Shown here: positions 1-5,872 of the stretch, in pieces
Layout of the letters: every line of letters begins with the position of its first letter
How positions within the stretch are numbered: position 1 is the stretch's first letter
The notes under the pieces: generated by a model
Told to the model about the DNA's origin: nothing
Database searches by the model: none
Seen by the model: the letters and a program-made list of their open reading frames with translations, nothing else
Assembly (NCBI GenBank): GCA_964357355.1
Contig: CAYHKY010000074.1
Location: 1 to 6,134, forward strand
Direction of reading: 5' to 3'
Origin: CAYHKY01 sp964357355
GTDB taxonomy: Bacteria; Patescibacteriota; Microgenomatia; UBA10105
DNA: 6,134 nucleotides
Program-made: the position numbers and the translations under genes

Positions 1-63
1 GCGGATCAGTCTAGAAGGAGTTATGGCCTCACAAAATCAAGCAAGTTGGCTATAATCGCGTAA

Positions 64-88
64 AGCCTTAATTCTAATGGTTTAGGCT
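64..88. other. Imperfect stem-loop in the left intergenic region
   Basis: AGCCT (64-68) pairs with AGGCT (84-88). After one T-T mismatch, two further A-T pairs extend the stem around a nine-base loop. It begins one base after a plus-frame stop codon at 61-63, so it could be the transcription terminator of a gene whose end lies at the left edge. No T-tract follows on either strand, so an intrinsic terminator is not well supported. The rest of 1-170 shows no long reading frame and no RNA gene that I recognise. Confidence 0.2.
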
Positions 89-170
89 ATATCTTAACAT
101 GAAAAGGAATATAGTCAAATGACTCGGTAAGCTAAAGATCTGTCCAGGGTACAATCTCACAAGAAAGATC

Positions 171-1058
171 TCATCTCTGGCACTTCGGACAATAATAAGT
201 CCCCCGTCCTCCCAAAACGATCTTCGATATCACTCCTCCGTCTTTTCTAAGACATTTCACACTTTCACGATCGTATGTTCGGAAATGTTCCTGATAATGT
301 CCACCTAACCCATCAAGATTTATGTATTTTGCATCTGAAGCTGTCGCACCACCATACTTAATCCCCTCACGGAGAACTTTTATCAATCCTTCTTTTAATC
401 TTTTTGAGTCTTCAGATCTCAAAGAATTAGCCTGCCTTTCCGGATGAATTTTTGCCTCCCATAATCCATCGTTAGCATAAATATTACCCACACCGGAAAT
501 GATGCTTTGATCCATTATTACGAGCTTGACAGCTTTCTTCCGCCTGGTAATAAGTTCGTGAAACTTCTCATCTGATAAATCCCAAGGTTCTTTGCCTAAT
601 TCTTTAAGGAACTTGAGTTCCTGAAGTAATTTTGAATCCAGTATCTTAATCCAGCCAAAAATCCGCTGGTCATTGAAATACATCTTGTTCCCGCCATTGA
701 AGTGAAAAATCGCCCGCGTATGCGTACTCGGAAGAGGCTTGACCCAATCTTCTGTCGGATGACCCCCGACAATCCTACTGCTCGATTCCCTCTCAATTCC
801 AAGAAAGGGATTAGGGTGAGGTTCAAATATCAATTGTCCGCTCATTTTGAAATGTATCGCCAAATGAAGGTCATGGGTAAGATCAATAACGAGCATTTTC
901 CCGAACCGCCTGACCCCGGTGACTTTATTACCTAGAACCAAACTTACATCTCCAACTACTGACTTGGGATGAAGTCTTTCCAGTTTTTCAATCACATTCC
1001 CCACCAAATGCTTCTGCAACTGGATTTTGACAGTTTCTATTTCAGGTAATTCCGGCAT
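171..1058 (-). CDS. mutM: Formamidopyrimidine-DNA glycosylase (Fpg/MutM)
   Basis: Base-excision repair enzyme that removes 8-oxoguanine and formamidopyrimidines from DNA and cuts the strand by beta,delta-elimination. The 295-aa product starts MPELPEIET, giving the catalytic N-terminal proline (P2 before Met removal) and E3. The conserved lysine is in the GKML segment (K54), and HFKMSGQL follows near residue 70. The helix-two-turn-helix region contains MDQSIISGVGNIYAN (182-196) with the DNA-contacting Asn192. The C-terminal zinc finger has GGRGTYYCPKCQ (283-294) with the conserved Arg285. It is longer than E. coli Fpg (269 aa), partly through an insertion at about 82-108. The finger is odd: C269, C290 and C293 are present, but the expected second cysteine is K272, and C269 to C290 is one residue longer than usual. 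The start is fixed by the family N-terminus. No Shine-Dalgarno site is visible. The gene is divergent from the deaminase gene. Confidence 0.96.
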   Translation of the reverse strand: MPELPEIETVKIQLQKHLVGNVIEKLERLHPKSVVGDVSLVLGNKVTGVRRFGKMLVIDLTHDLHLAIHFKMSGQLIFEPHPNPFLGIERESSSRIVGGHPTEDWVKPLPSTHTRAIFHFNGGNKMYFNDQRIFGWIKILDSKLLQELKFLKELGKEPWDLSDEKFHELITRRKKAVKLVIMDQSIISGVGNIYANDGLWEAKIHPERQANSLRSEDSKRLKEGLIKVLREGIKYGGATASDAKYINLDGLGGHYQEHFRTYDRESVKCLRKDGGVISKIVLGGRGTYYCPKCQR

Positions 1059-1095
1059 AATGTAGGCTGAAATTAGTATTACTCAGATAAAATGC

Positions 1096-1123
1096 ATTAT
1101 AATACGCAGTTATTCTATGACAA
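1096..1123 (-). promoter_or_regulatory. Predicted promoter of the Fpg gene
   Basis: Read on the minus strand, TTGTCA (1123-1118, five of six matches to the -35 consensus) is followed after 16 bp by a perfect TATAAT (1101-1096). The expected start point is near 1089, giving a leader of about 30 nt before the Fpg ATG. The -35 box overlaps the first codons of the divergent deaminase gene. The same -35 sequence is found in the regulator promoter at 5721-5726, which adds some support. The prediction is by sequence only. Confidence 0.6.
1098..1103 (+). promoter_or_regulatory. Predicted -10 box of the deaminase gene
   Basis: A perfect TATAAT lies 13 bases upstream of the deaminase ATG and overlaps the minus-strand -10 of the Fpg gene within the palindrome ATTATAAT (1096-1103). 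No convincing -35 box exists at the right distance (about 1075-1080 reads AGTATT). If the box is used, the mRNA would start near 1110 with only about six bases before the ATG, so translation would be almost leaderless. This fits the lack of a Shine-Dalgarno site. Confidence 0.4.
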
Positions 1124-1917
1124 GGTTAAAAATAGCACAACTTAAGAATACCGCCAAACATGACGCGATTGCTATTGCTATAAATAGATATCTTAATAAT
1201 TCTCAAGGGCATTACTCTCTGCAAGATCACGAATTCGGGGCTCAACTCGCTCTGGGTCAGGCCAGAAAAGCATTCTTATCTGGAAATTACGGCATAGGCG
1301 CAGCGTTATTTGTAAAAAAAAATGACCGGACGGAAATTTATTTAGGACAAAATAAAGTAGTCACGGGCAAACCATCTGAACGTTTTAACACTCATGGGGA
1401 AACAGATGCAATAAAACATTGGCTTTTAGCAATCGAAAAGAAACGTAAACCCCACAAAGTATATCTTGTAACAAATAAACAGATCGGAGTTTGGCTTTAT
1501 ACGAATTTAGAACCGTGTCCCAAATGCGAAATGGAAATTACAATGCTTCTAACGATTGCAAAAGAATACCTGAACCCAACCGCCACAATCCATTGTATTT
1601 GTACTGCTACGGAAGGTATGCTCACTCAAGACCAAGGAGTAAACACGAGTAACGGAAGCGCCCACGCGGTGGGAAAAAAACATCTTACTACACCCCTTAT
1701 TTGGCGCAGCATCCAAAGAGGTTATTTTTCCGGACAAAAACCAATTGCTCACCCGCCTGTAAAATTTTCCCTTCTTAATACCTCGTCACAGGCATTGGAA
1801 AAACATGAACCGCCGGGAGCTTATATTCACACTGGAGACACTGAGTTGGTAAATCTCAGTTGGGATATTTTTAATAAAACCCGGGAGAAAATTGATAAAT
1901 ATCTGGCCGGTGATTAA
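1117..1917 (+). CDS. Zinc-dependent deaminase of the cytidine/dCMP deaminase-like fold with a C-terminal extension
   Basis: The 266-aa protein probably deaminates a base, nucleoside or nucleotide hydrolytically; the substrate cannot be told from sequence. The core lies at about residues 40-150. GIGAALFVKK (59-68) resembles the first strand of the fold. THGETDAIKH (92-101) carries the zinc ligand H93 and proton-shuttling E95. LYTNLEPCPKCEM (127-139) carries zinc ligands C134 and C137. This HxE...PCxxC layout is typical of the CDA/TadA/dCMP deaminase superfamily, and the LEPCPxC form is close to TadA, guanine deaminase and dCMP deaminase. An N-terminal stretch of about 40 residues and a C-terminal stretch of about 105 residues lie outside the usual 130-160-aa domain; I do not recognise either. 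The ATG lies 13 bases after a TATAAT box and has no Shine-Dalgarno site. The gene converges with the nucleotidyltransferase-like gene with 11 bases between the stops and no room for a terminator. A role in nucleotide salvage, tRNA editing or an accessory pathway is equally open. Confidence 0.85.
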   Translation: MTRLKIAQLKNTAKHDAIAIAINRYLNNSQGHYSLQDHEFGAQLALGQARKAFLSGNYGIGAALFVKKNDRTEIYLGQNKVVTGKPSERFNTHGETDAIKHWLLAIEKKRKPHKVYLVTNKQIGVWLYTNLEPCPKCEMEITMLLTIAKEYLNPTATIHCICTATEGMLTQDQGVNTSNGSAHAVGKKHLTTPLIWRSIQRGYFSGQKPIAHPPVKFSLLNTSSQALEKHEPPGAYIHTGDTELVNLSWDIFNKTREKIDKYLAGD

Positions 1918-1928
1918 GATGCATGAAT

Positions 1929-4457
1929 TTACGCACTCAAGTATCGCATAGCTTCCTCATGTAACAATCGCGCCTTCTGCCACAACTCATTAGCATTGGG
2001 AATCGTAAGTCTGGCTTCTAAATATCTCAGATCCCGTTCAGACATGCTTCCAAAAGATTCAAGAGTTGGGATATAAACAGCAATTAACCGTCGGCAAGTG
2101 TCTTCCAGTATTCTTTCAGAATGTCCATTTCGAAACCAGTATTCACAAAAATCCCTGTTTGCCAACAATTCTCCGAAAGGATGACTTGATCCGGAAGATC
2201 GAAGAGAAAGGTATTCAACAGGAACGATTTCTCCGGTTTTTTGTTGTATCCGAAAAAATTGCCTGCGCTCAACCAAACCTGTAGAAAACAAATGATGCAT
2301 CAAGCTGTCAAACTTGTATTCTTCATCACTATTGGTCCGTACTTCTCTATCTTGAGTAAACAATTTATAAAGACCTTCCAAATGCCTGGGAGTTATAAAA
2401 GGATACTGATGTAAAATCTCAACTAATATACATAAATCATGTTCTCTCCATCTTTCCAGTTGTTCATACTCTTCTGTTTCGCGAGACACAAACACACCTC
2501 TTTTTGCTAAATAATTAACCGCGTTGTTGGGAAGCAGGAAAAATAATTTTCGTAATATCTCAATACCCCTGGATTGAGATTTTCCCATTTTGATTTCATG
2601 TGCCAGAAGTGTGCCATCGCTGGCTGAATGCACCAGTTTCCTGTGTCTATCTGCATTTTCAATCACATTAGGCATTGGCCGTCCGTAAGCTTCTAATGTT
2701 GCGCCTAATCTTCTAATATCCACAGCGGTCAAAGAATATTCTGCGGAGATATAAATTTCTTTACCACCTGAAGTTACGGAGACGGGTATATTAACTTTCA
2801 ATTGAGTGGCGGCTGTGTCAGGCAACCTGATTTCGAAAGGTACAATACTTGATATGCTTAATTCGTCTTCAAAAATACCCAGCATGTCAAGAAACGCCTC
2901 AACTTCTTTGCCTTTGTTTGCCGGATTTTCAGCTTTCATTACCCTCTCTAACCCGTCAATTGTGTTTCCAGATAAATATAATCTCATCTGTCGCTCCTGA
3001 AATTCTTTTTCTCTTCTTTTATCCGGTCGCGGTCCGGCAACATCAGCTCCGGTAGGTTCAACTACCATGGCAACACTGGACAACATCTGTTCAAATTCTT
3101 CCGGAGTCTTGTTTTTCCATTTTGTAAGTAAATACAACCCACTAAATTGCAAAAAGCGAATTGCCTCCCAAGGGTTTTTATCAAACATGACAGCCATTTC
3201 CTGAGCAAAAAGTAATTTTCGTTCAGGATGAATTCCGATTCCATAAATCGACAGCTCCCGTACCCTGGCATTTAGTTCAAACAAATTCCACAGTTGGGGC
3301 CAGGTGAAATTAAAATCAGGTACGGATAATGCCTTAACAAATTTACTTTCTCTATCCCTTGTCCAAATAAACCCCAAATCCATGCATATCCGCATTCTCG
3401 CCATACGCACCGGGCTTTCCGTCAAACGTGCAGCTTTTCTGCTTTCTTCAACAGCCGGATTTATTTTTTCCGGTTTTATAATCAGTTCGTCCTGAAACAG
3501 CATGCTTTCAACCGCCCGTTTTGGTATAACAAATCTAATATCGTGATTTTCTTCCGGATAAAGATGGACACTTCCTCCATCCTGACCATTAAAGGTCATA
3601 CCTCCACGTAAGTCATCATCCATTTCTTCGGCGTTTTCCGGTATATTTCTGGCTTCAACATGGTAAATCCTGTTTCCTAGAGTCAGCACCCCATTTTCTT
3701 CAATCTCAGCACTCCGGTCATAAATCCACATGCTGAAAATGTCAATTTTTGGGTTATGTGGAAGCGGTCCACCAATGAATCGAATACGAATATATTCGTT
3801 ATAAACAACATCAAATGTCGCTCCATGATAGTCTCTTTGTATTTTTGTATCTGCTGAAGATCCTTCTGTATTCAGATCGGTTATTTTATGCATACCGTTC
3901 TGTTTGAGTGTGTTATGTAACCATGCTACGATATCACTCATTTTGTTTCCATTGACTCCCCATTTCATATCTAAATCAGCATCTCCGCCCAAGGATTTAT
4001 AAAATCGTGCTGCTTCTACCCTCCCTGCTGCCGTACACGCTTTTTCCGTTCTGGCATATTTTGGCCGCAAATCCCAATGCCATGGTGGTAACCTGCCCTC
4101 GCCTTCCACTTGCTGAGTTACAAAATGATATGTCAACGCTTGCGCAACTCCGGATATCAATTCTCTGTTTTGGATAAGAGGACATTTGAGTATGGTCGGA
4201 AGAAACTTCTCAAGTACAGAATTTAACTGACTTACAGCTTCGAGGCTTTCAGGCTGATATTCGTTGAGTCTTTGTATATAACCGGGAATATATATATTCA
4301 TGAAAAAATCGAAAAAACTTCCTTCTGTAACTACTTCTTCTGACCTCTCCGGATTAACTTCCCGAGTTTTGGCATTTTTAAACAAGTTCCCTGGACTACG
4401 CTTGAAGATATCCTCCGTGGTTATAGGAGTTAGTGTACGTTGCTCAATATTTAACAC
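1929..4457 (-). CDS. Diverged nucleotidyltransferase of the CCA-adding enzyme / poly(A) polymerase superfamily with unknown C-terminal half
   Basis: About 842 aa if started at GTG 4457 (numbering used here). Several class II CCA-adding/poly(A) polymerase motifs appear in the expected order. Motif A is AGRVEAARFYKSLGGDADLD (144-163), with an AG-x-V turn and the metal-binding pattern D159/D161/D163. A third acidic residue may be D239 in KIDIF. The motif B equivalent is DDLRGGMTFNG (281-291), against the usual RRDFTINA. The motif D equivalent is ESPVRMARMR followed by DLGF (347-363), against EDPLRxLRxxRF...LGF. The neck-like stretch with PERKLLFAQEM (411-421) and NPWEAIRFLQFSGLYLL (428-444) matches the ER...P..AL..L...GLL pattern. 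The CCA templating Asp of EDxxR is Ser348, and the ribose-contacting second Arg and the Asp of motif B are glycines. Residues 450-842 are unrecognised: a charged linker near 470-490, a beta-rich part near 535-572, then helical segments. I see no HD domain. The start is uncertain: TTG 4577 would overlap the upstream gene by 115 bases, ATG 4301 would shorten the protein, and none has a clear Shine-Dalgarno site. Assignment is by eye; activity is not assured. Confidence 0.6.
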   Translation of the reverse strand: MLNIEQRTLTPITTEDIFKRSPGNLFKNAKTREVNPERSEEVVTEGSFFDFFMNIYIPGYIQRLNEYQPESLEAVSQLNSVLEKFLPTILKCPLIQNRELISGVAQALTYHFVTQQVEGEGRLPPWHWDLRPKYARTEKACTAAGRVEAARFYKSLGGDADLDMKWGVNGNKMSDIVAWLHNTLKQNGMHKITDLNTEGSSADTKIQRDYHGATFDVVYNEYIRIRFIGGPLPHNPKIDIFSMWIYDRSAEIEENGVLTLGNRIYHVEARNIPENAEEMDDDLRGGMTFNGQDGGSVHLYPEENHDIRFVIPKRAVESMLFQDELIIKPEKINPAVEESRKAARLTESPVRMARMRICMDLGFIWTRDRESKFVKALSVPDFNFTWPQLWNLFELNARVRELSIYGIGIHPERKLLFAQEMAVMFDKNPWEAIRFLQFSGLYLLTKWKNKTPEEFEQMLSSVAMVVEPTGADVAGPRPDKRREKEFQERQMRLYLSGNTIDGLERVMKAENPANKGKEVEAFLDMLGIFEDELSISSIVPFEIRLPDTAATQLKVNIPVSVTSGGKEIYISAEYSLTAVDIRRLGATLEAYGRPMPNVIENADRHRKLVHSASDGTLLAHEIKMGKSQSRGIEILRKLFFLLPNNAVNYLAKRGVFVSRETEEYEQLERWREHDLCILVEILHQYPFITPRHLEGLYKLFTQDREVRTNSDEEYKFDSLMHHLFSTGLVERRQFFRIQQKTGEIVPVEYLSLRSSGSSHPFGELLANRDFCEYWFRNGHSERILEDTCRRLIAVYIPTLESFGSMSERDLRYLEARLTIPNANELWQKARLLHEEAMRYLSA

Positions 4458-4462
4458 ATTGT

Positions 4463-5686
4463 TTAGGAAAGCTTTAGCAGGTAGCCTTTCCCCCGAACTG
4501 ATTGTAATAGTTTTGGCGAAAGTGAAAGGTGTTGTAGCCGGCGGCGTACTCTGGCTATCAATTGATCGATGGCCCAATCGGAAAAATGTTCTTGTGTATT
4601 AGTCGGCCAAATATGTTTGGCCAACTCATCCCGCGAAACTACATCTCCCTTTTTTTCCAGAAGTATTTTTATCACCCTATATTCTTTTCTGGAGAAAAAC
4701 TTATCCAAAGGAACTTGATTTAGAATGATCCGGTCATTTTTAAGAGATAATTGAGTAGCGGATTTGTTGCGATTCAAAATAAATTCACCGTATAATCCAA
4801 TCAGACATTTGTTGTTGTTGACTACATTCATTTTTTGTAAATAAATTAAGCTGTGTTTTTCTTCTTCCGTATAATTTTCATGTCCTCTGGCAATTTTAAT
4901 TAACACTTCCCGTTCACTCTCGAGTAATTGTTGAAAAATAACTTCCAAACGGAATTTCAATCCTTCTTCAGGGTACAACGGATATGTATACGCTTCGACC
5001 TCCCGCTGCGCTTCTTTCAATAACCAGAAATGGCCACCGCAATCCTGAAGAATACGGTTTTCGATATCCTCCGTAACTTTCATGTTCCATTTATTTTGTA
5101 AATACCTGATAAAATTAAGCGAATCGGTTGGAGAATATAACGGGTAATAAAATATATTCTGATACAGTCTCATTGAATCAGGTAAGTATGGCAATACACT
5201 AGGATGCATAACATCTTGCTCGCTGAAGCTTAAAATGGAGATTAAAGAATTATAGTCATTCACTAACGATGAAATTGCATTATGAGCCGGATTTCCTTCA
5301 GCGGACCACAACTTTTCAATCATCGGCACAACAAGAATTAGCTGTTTTTGGTTATCCTTCAAATAGACGAACCACTGTTCAAATGTCAACTGGCGCTGAA
5401 GCAGGTGTGAATTATTTAGCCTACCTGCTATATGATTATGTAAATCACGGCGATCCTCAAGATCCTGCAAACCAAACTCGAAATCCAAAAAAATATATTG
5501 TGAAATATCTCCTAAAACCTGTTTCATTTCTTCAGGATTTTCCAGTAACTGTTGGATTCTGAGCAACCGATCAGTCTTAGGAAAAAATACCACAATAACA
5601 TTTTCTCGACGTTTGATTGCAATCAACCATTTAGTAGACTCTTTTTTGAATTGATCTGTAAAAATTAAAGGGTAATTCATTTGCAT
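4463..5686 (-). CDS. Winged-helix transcriptional regulator with degenerate STAND/AAA-type ATPase core
   Basis: Predicted DNA-binding regulator of about 407 aa (numbering from ATG 5686). The C-terminus, about residues 310-407, is an OmpR/PhoB-type winged helix: FFSRKEYRVIKILLEKKGDVVSRDELAKHIW in two adjoining segments, then the recognition helix in SDWAIDQLIARVRRRL (369-384) and the hairpin wing VRGKGYLL (397-404). Upstream, the layout resembles STAND/AAA ATPases. There is a strand-turn-helix at about 30-47 where the P-loop should be, reading VVFFPKTDRLLR in place of GxxGxGKT. A Walker B-like strand QLILVVP follows at 115-121. A lid-like segment ends in CGGHFWLLKEA (216-226), resembling the GG-P-LL motif of these ATPases. 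With the glycines lost, nucleotide binding is doubtful. No receiver domain, signal peptide or membrane segment is seen. A longer GTG start at 5764 is open but would place the promoter and a perfect inverted repeat inside the coding region, so ATG 5686 (or 5680) is preferred. It heads an operon with the nucleotidyltransferase-like gene. Confidence 0.82.
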   Translation of the reverse strand: MQMNYPLIFTDQFKKESTKWLIAIKRRENVIVVFFPKTDRLLRIQQLLENPEEMKQVLGDISQYIFLDFEFGLQDLEDRRDLHNHIAGRLNNSHLLQRQLTFEQWFVYLKDNQKQLILVVPMIEKLWSAEGNPAHNAISSLVNDYNSLISILSFSEQDVMHPSVLPYLPDSMRLYQNIFYYPLYSPTDSLNFIRYLQNKWNMKVTEDIENRILQDCGGHFWLLKEAQREVEAYTYPLYPEEGLKFRLEVIFQQLLESEREVLIKIARGHENYTEEEKHSLIYLQKMNVVNNNKCLIGLYGEFILNRNKSATQLSLKNDRIILNQVPLDKFFSRKEYRVIKILLEKKGDVVSRDELAKHIWPTNTQEHFSDWAIDQLIARVRRRLQHLSLSPKLLQSVRGKGYLLKLS

Positions 5687-5697
5687 AAATTTAAAGA

Positions 5698-5726
5698 AGT
5701 ATAACAGACTATCTGTTTTCTGACAA
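5698..5726 (-). promoter_or_regulatory. Predicted promoter of the regulator-nucleotidyltransferase operon
   Basis: On the minus strand, TTGTCA (5726-5721) is separated by exactly 17 bp from TATACT (5703-5698). Each box matches the sigma-70 consensus at five of six positions. Transcription would begin near 5691, only about 5 bases before ATG 5686 and 11 before ATG 5680, so the message is nearly leaderless. The -35 box and most of the spacer lie inside the inverted repeat at 5710-5747, so a protein bound there would block RNA polymerase. Confidence 0.6.
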
Positions 5727-5747
5727 TATTTTGTCAGAAAACAGATA
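5710..5747. repeat. Perfect 17-bp inverted repeat with 4-base spacer, likely operator
   Basis: The left arm (5710-5726, TATCTGTTTTCTGACAA) is the exact reverse complement of the right arm (5731-5747), around the spacer TATT. The repeat overlaps the -35 box of the operon promoter, so it most likely serves as a binding site for a dimeric regulator, with the adjacent winged-helix protein the first candidate. As RNA it could form a strong hairpin, but there is no T-tract directly after either arm, so a terminator is less likely. A partial copy of the inner motif, TGTCAGATA, recurs at 5803-5811 upstream of the divergent small ORFs. Confidence 0.7.
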
Positions 5748-5809
5748 TTTGAAGCTATTTTCACAGAAGTAATCAGCCTTTAAAAAGATATTGATAAAAA
5801 AATGTCAGA

Positions 5810-5815
5810 TATAAT
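5810..5815 (+). promoter_or_regulatory. Possible -10 box for the divergent small ORFs
   Basis: A perfect TATAAT sits 57 bases upstream of the first small ORF. TTGATA at 5791-5796 resembles a -35 box but is only 13 bp away, too close for a standard sigma-70 promoter. An activator-dependent promoter is possible, since the box is embedded in TGTCAGATATAAT, which shares TGTCAGATA-like sequence with the inverted repeat. TTGATA (5791-5796) and TATCAA (5815-5820) also form a short inverted repeat around it. Confidence 0.3.
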
Positions 5816-5852
5816 ATCAAGCAGTATCTATTGATTTAATTGATAATCTTTT

Positions 5853-5866
5853 TAGAAAGGAGGTGA
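5853..5866 (+). promoter_or_regulatory. Exceptionally strong Shine-Dalgarno site
   Basis: TAGAAAGGAGGTGA is complementary over all 14 bases to the typical bacterial 16S rRNA 3' end (TCACCTCCTTTCTA). It ends six bases before ATG 5873, an ideal spacing, and fixes the start of the first small ORF. No other gene in the window has a recognisable Shine-Dalgarno site of comparable strength. Confidence 0.8.
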
Positions 5867-5872
5867 ATAAGA

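Noticed and set aside
51..56. TATAAT as a promoter in the left intergenic region
   Set aside because: No -35-like sequence at 16-18 bp upstream and no plausible gene downstream on that strand.
1..63. Open plus-strand frame from the left edge ending at TAA 61-63, possibly the end of an upstream gene
   Set aside because: Only 20 codons are visible (ADQSRRSYGLTKSSKLAIIA), with no recognisable motif, and the other frames close by chance just as early. It cannot be told from noise.
136..172. Two copies of AAAGATCT flanking the Fpg stop region as a repeat or terminator
   Set aside because: Only eight bases long, with a self-complementary AGATCT core, and no stem with a T-tract forms. Probably chance.
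4300..4602. Plus-strand 100-codon frame opposite the regulator/nucleotidyltransferase junction
   Set aside because: It is antisense to two better-supported coding regions, has no recognisable motif, and mirrors the reading of the minus-strand genes.
5269..5562. Plus-strand 97-codon frame opposite the regulator gene
   Set aside because: Antisense to the ATPase-like part of the regulator, with no ribosome binding site and no domain. Considered a shadow frame.
5710..5747. Inverted repeat as an intrinsic transcription terminator
   Set aside because: The stem is AT-rich and neither arm is followed by a T-tract, while its overlap with a well-formed promoter fits an operator better.
5853..5866. 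On the minus strand TCACCTCCTTTCTA looks like the 3' end of 16S rRNA
   Set aside because: The bases before it do not resemble the conserved final helix of 16S rRNA, and no rRNA body follows. It is the complementary Shine-Dalgarno sequence of a small ORF.
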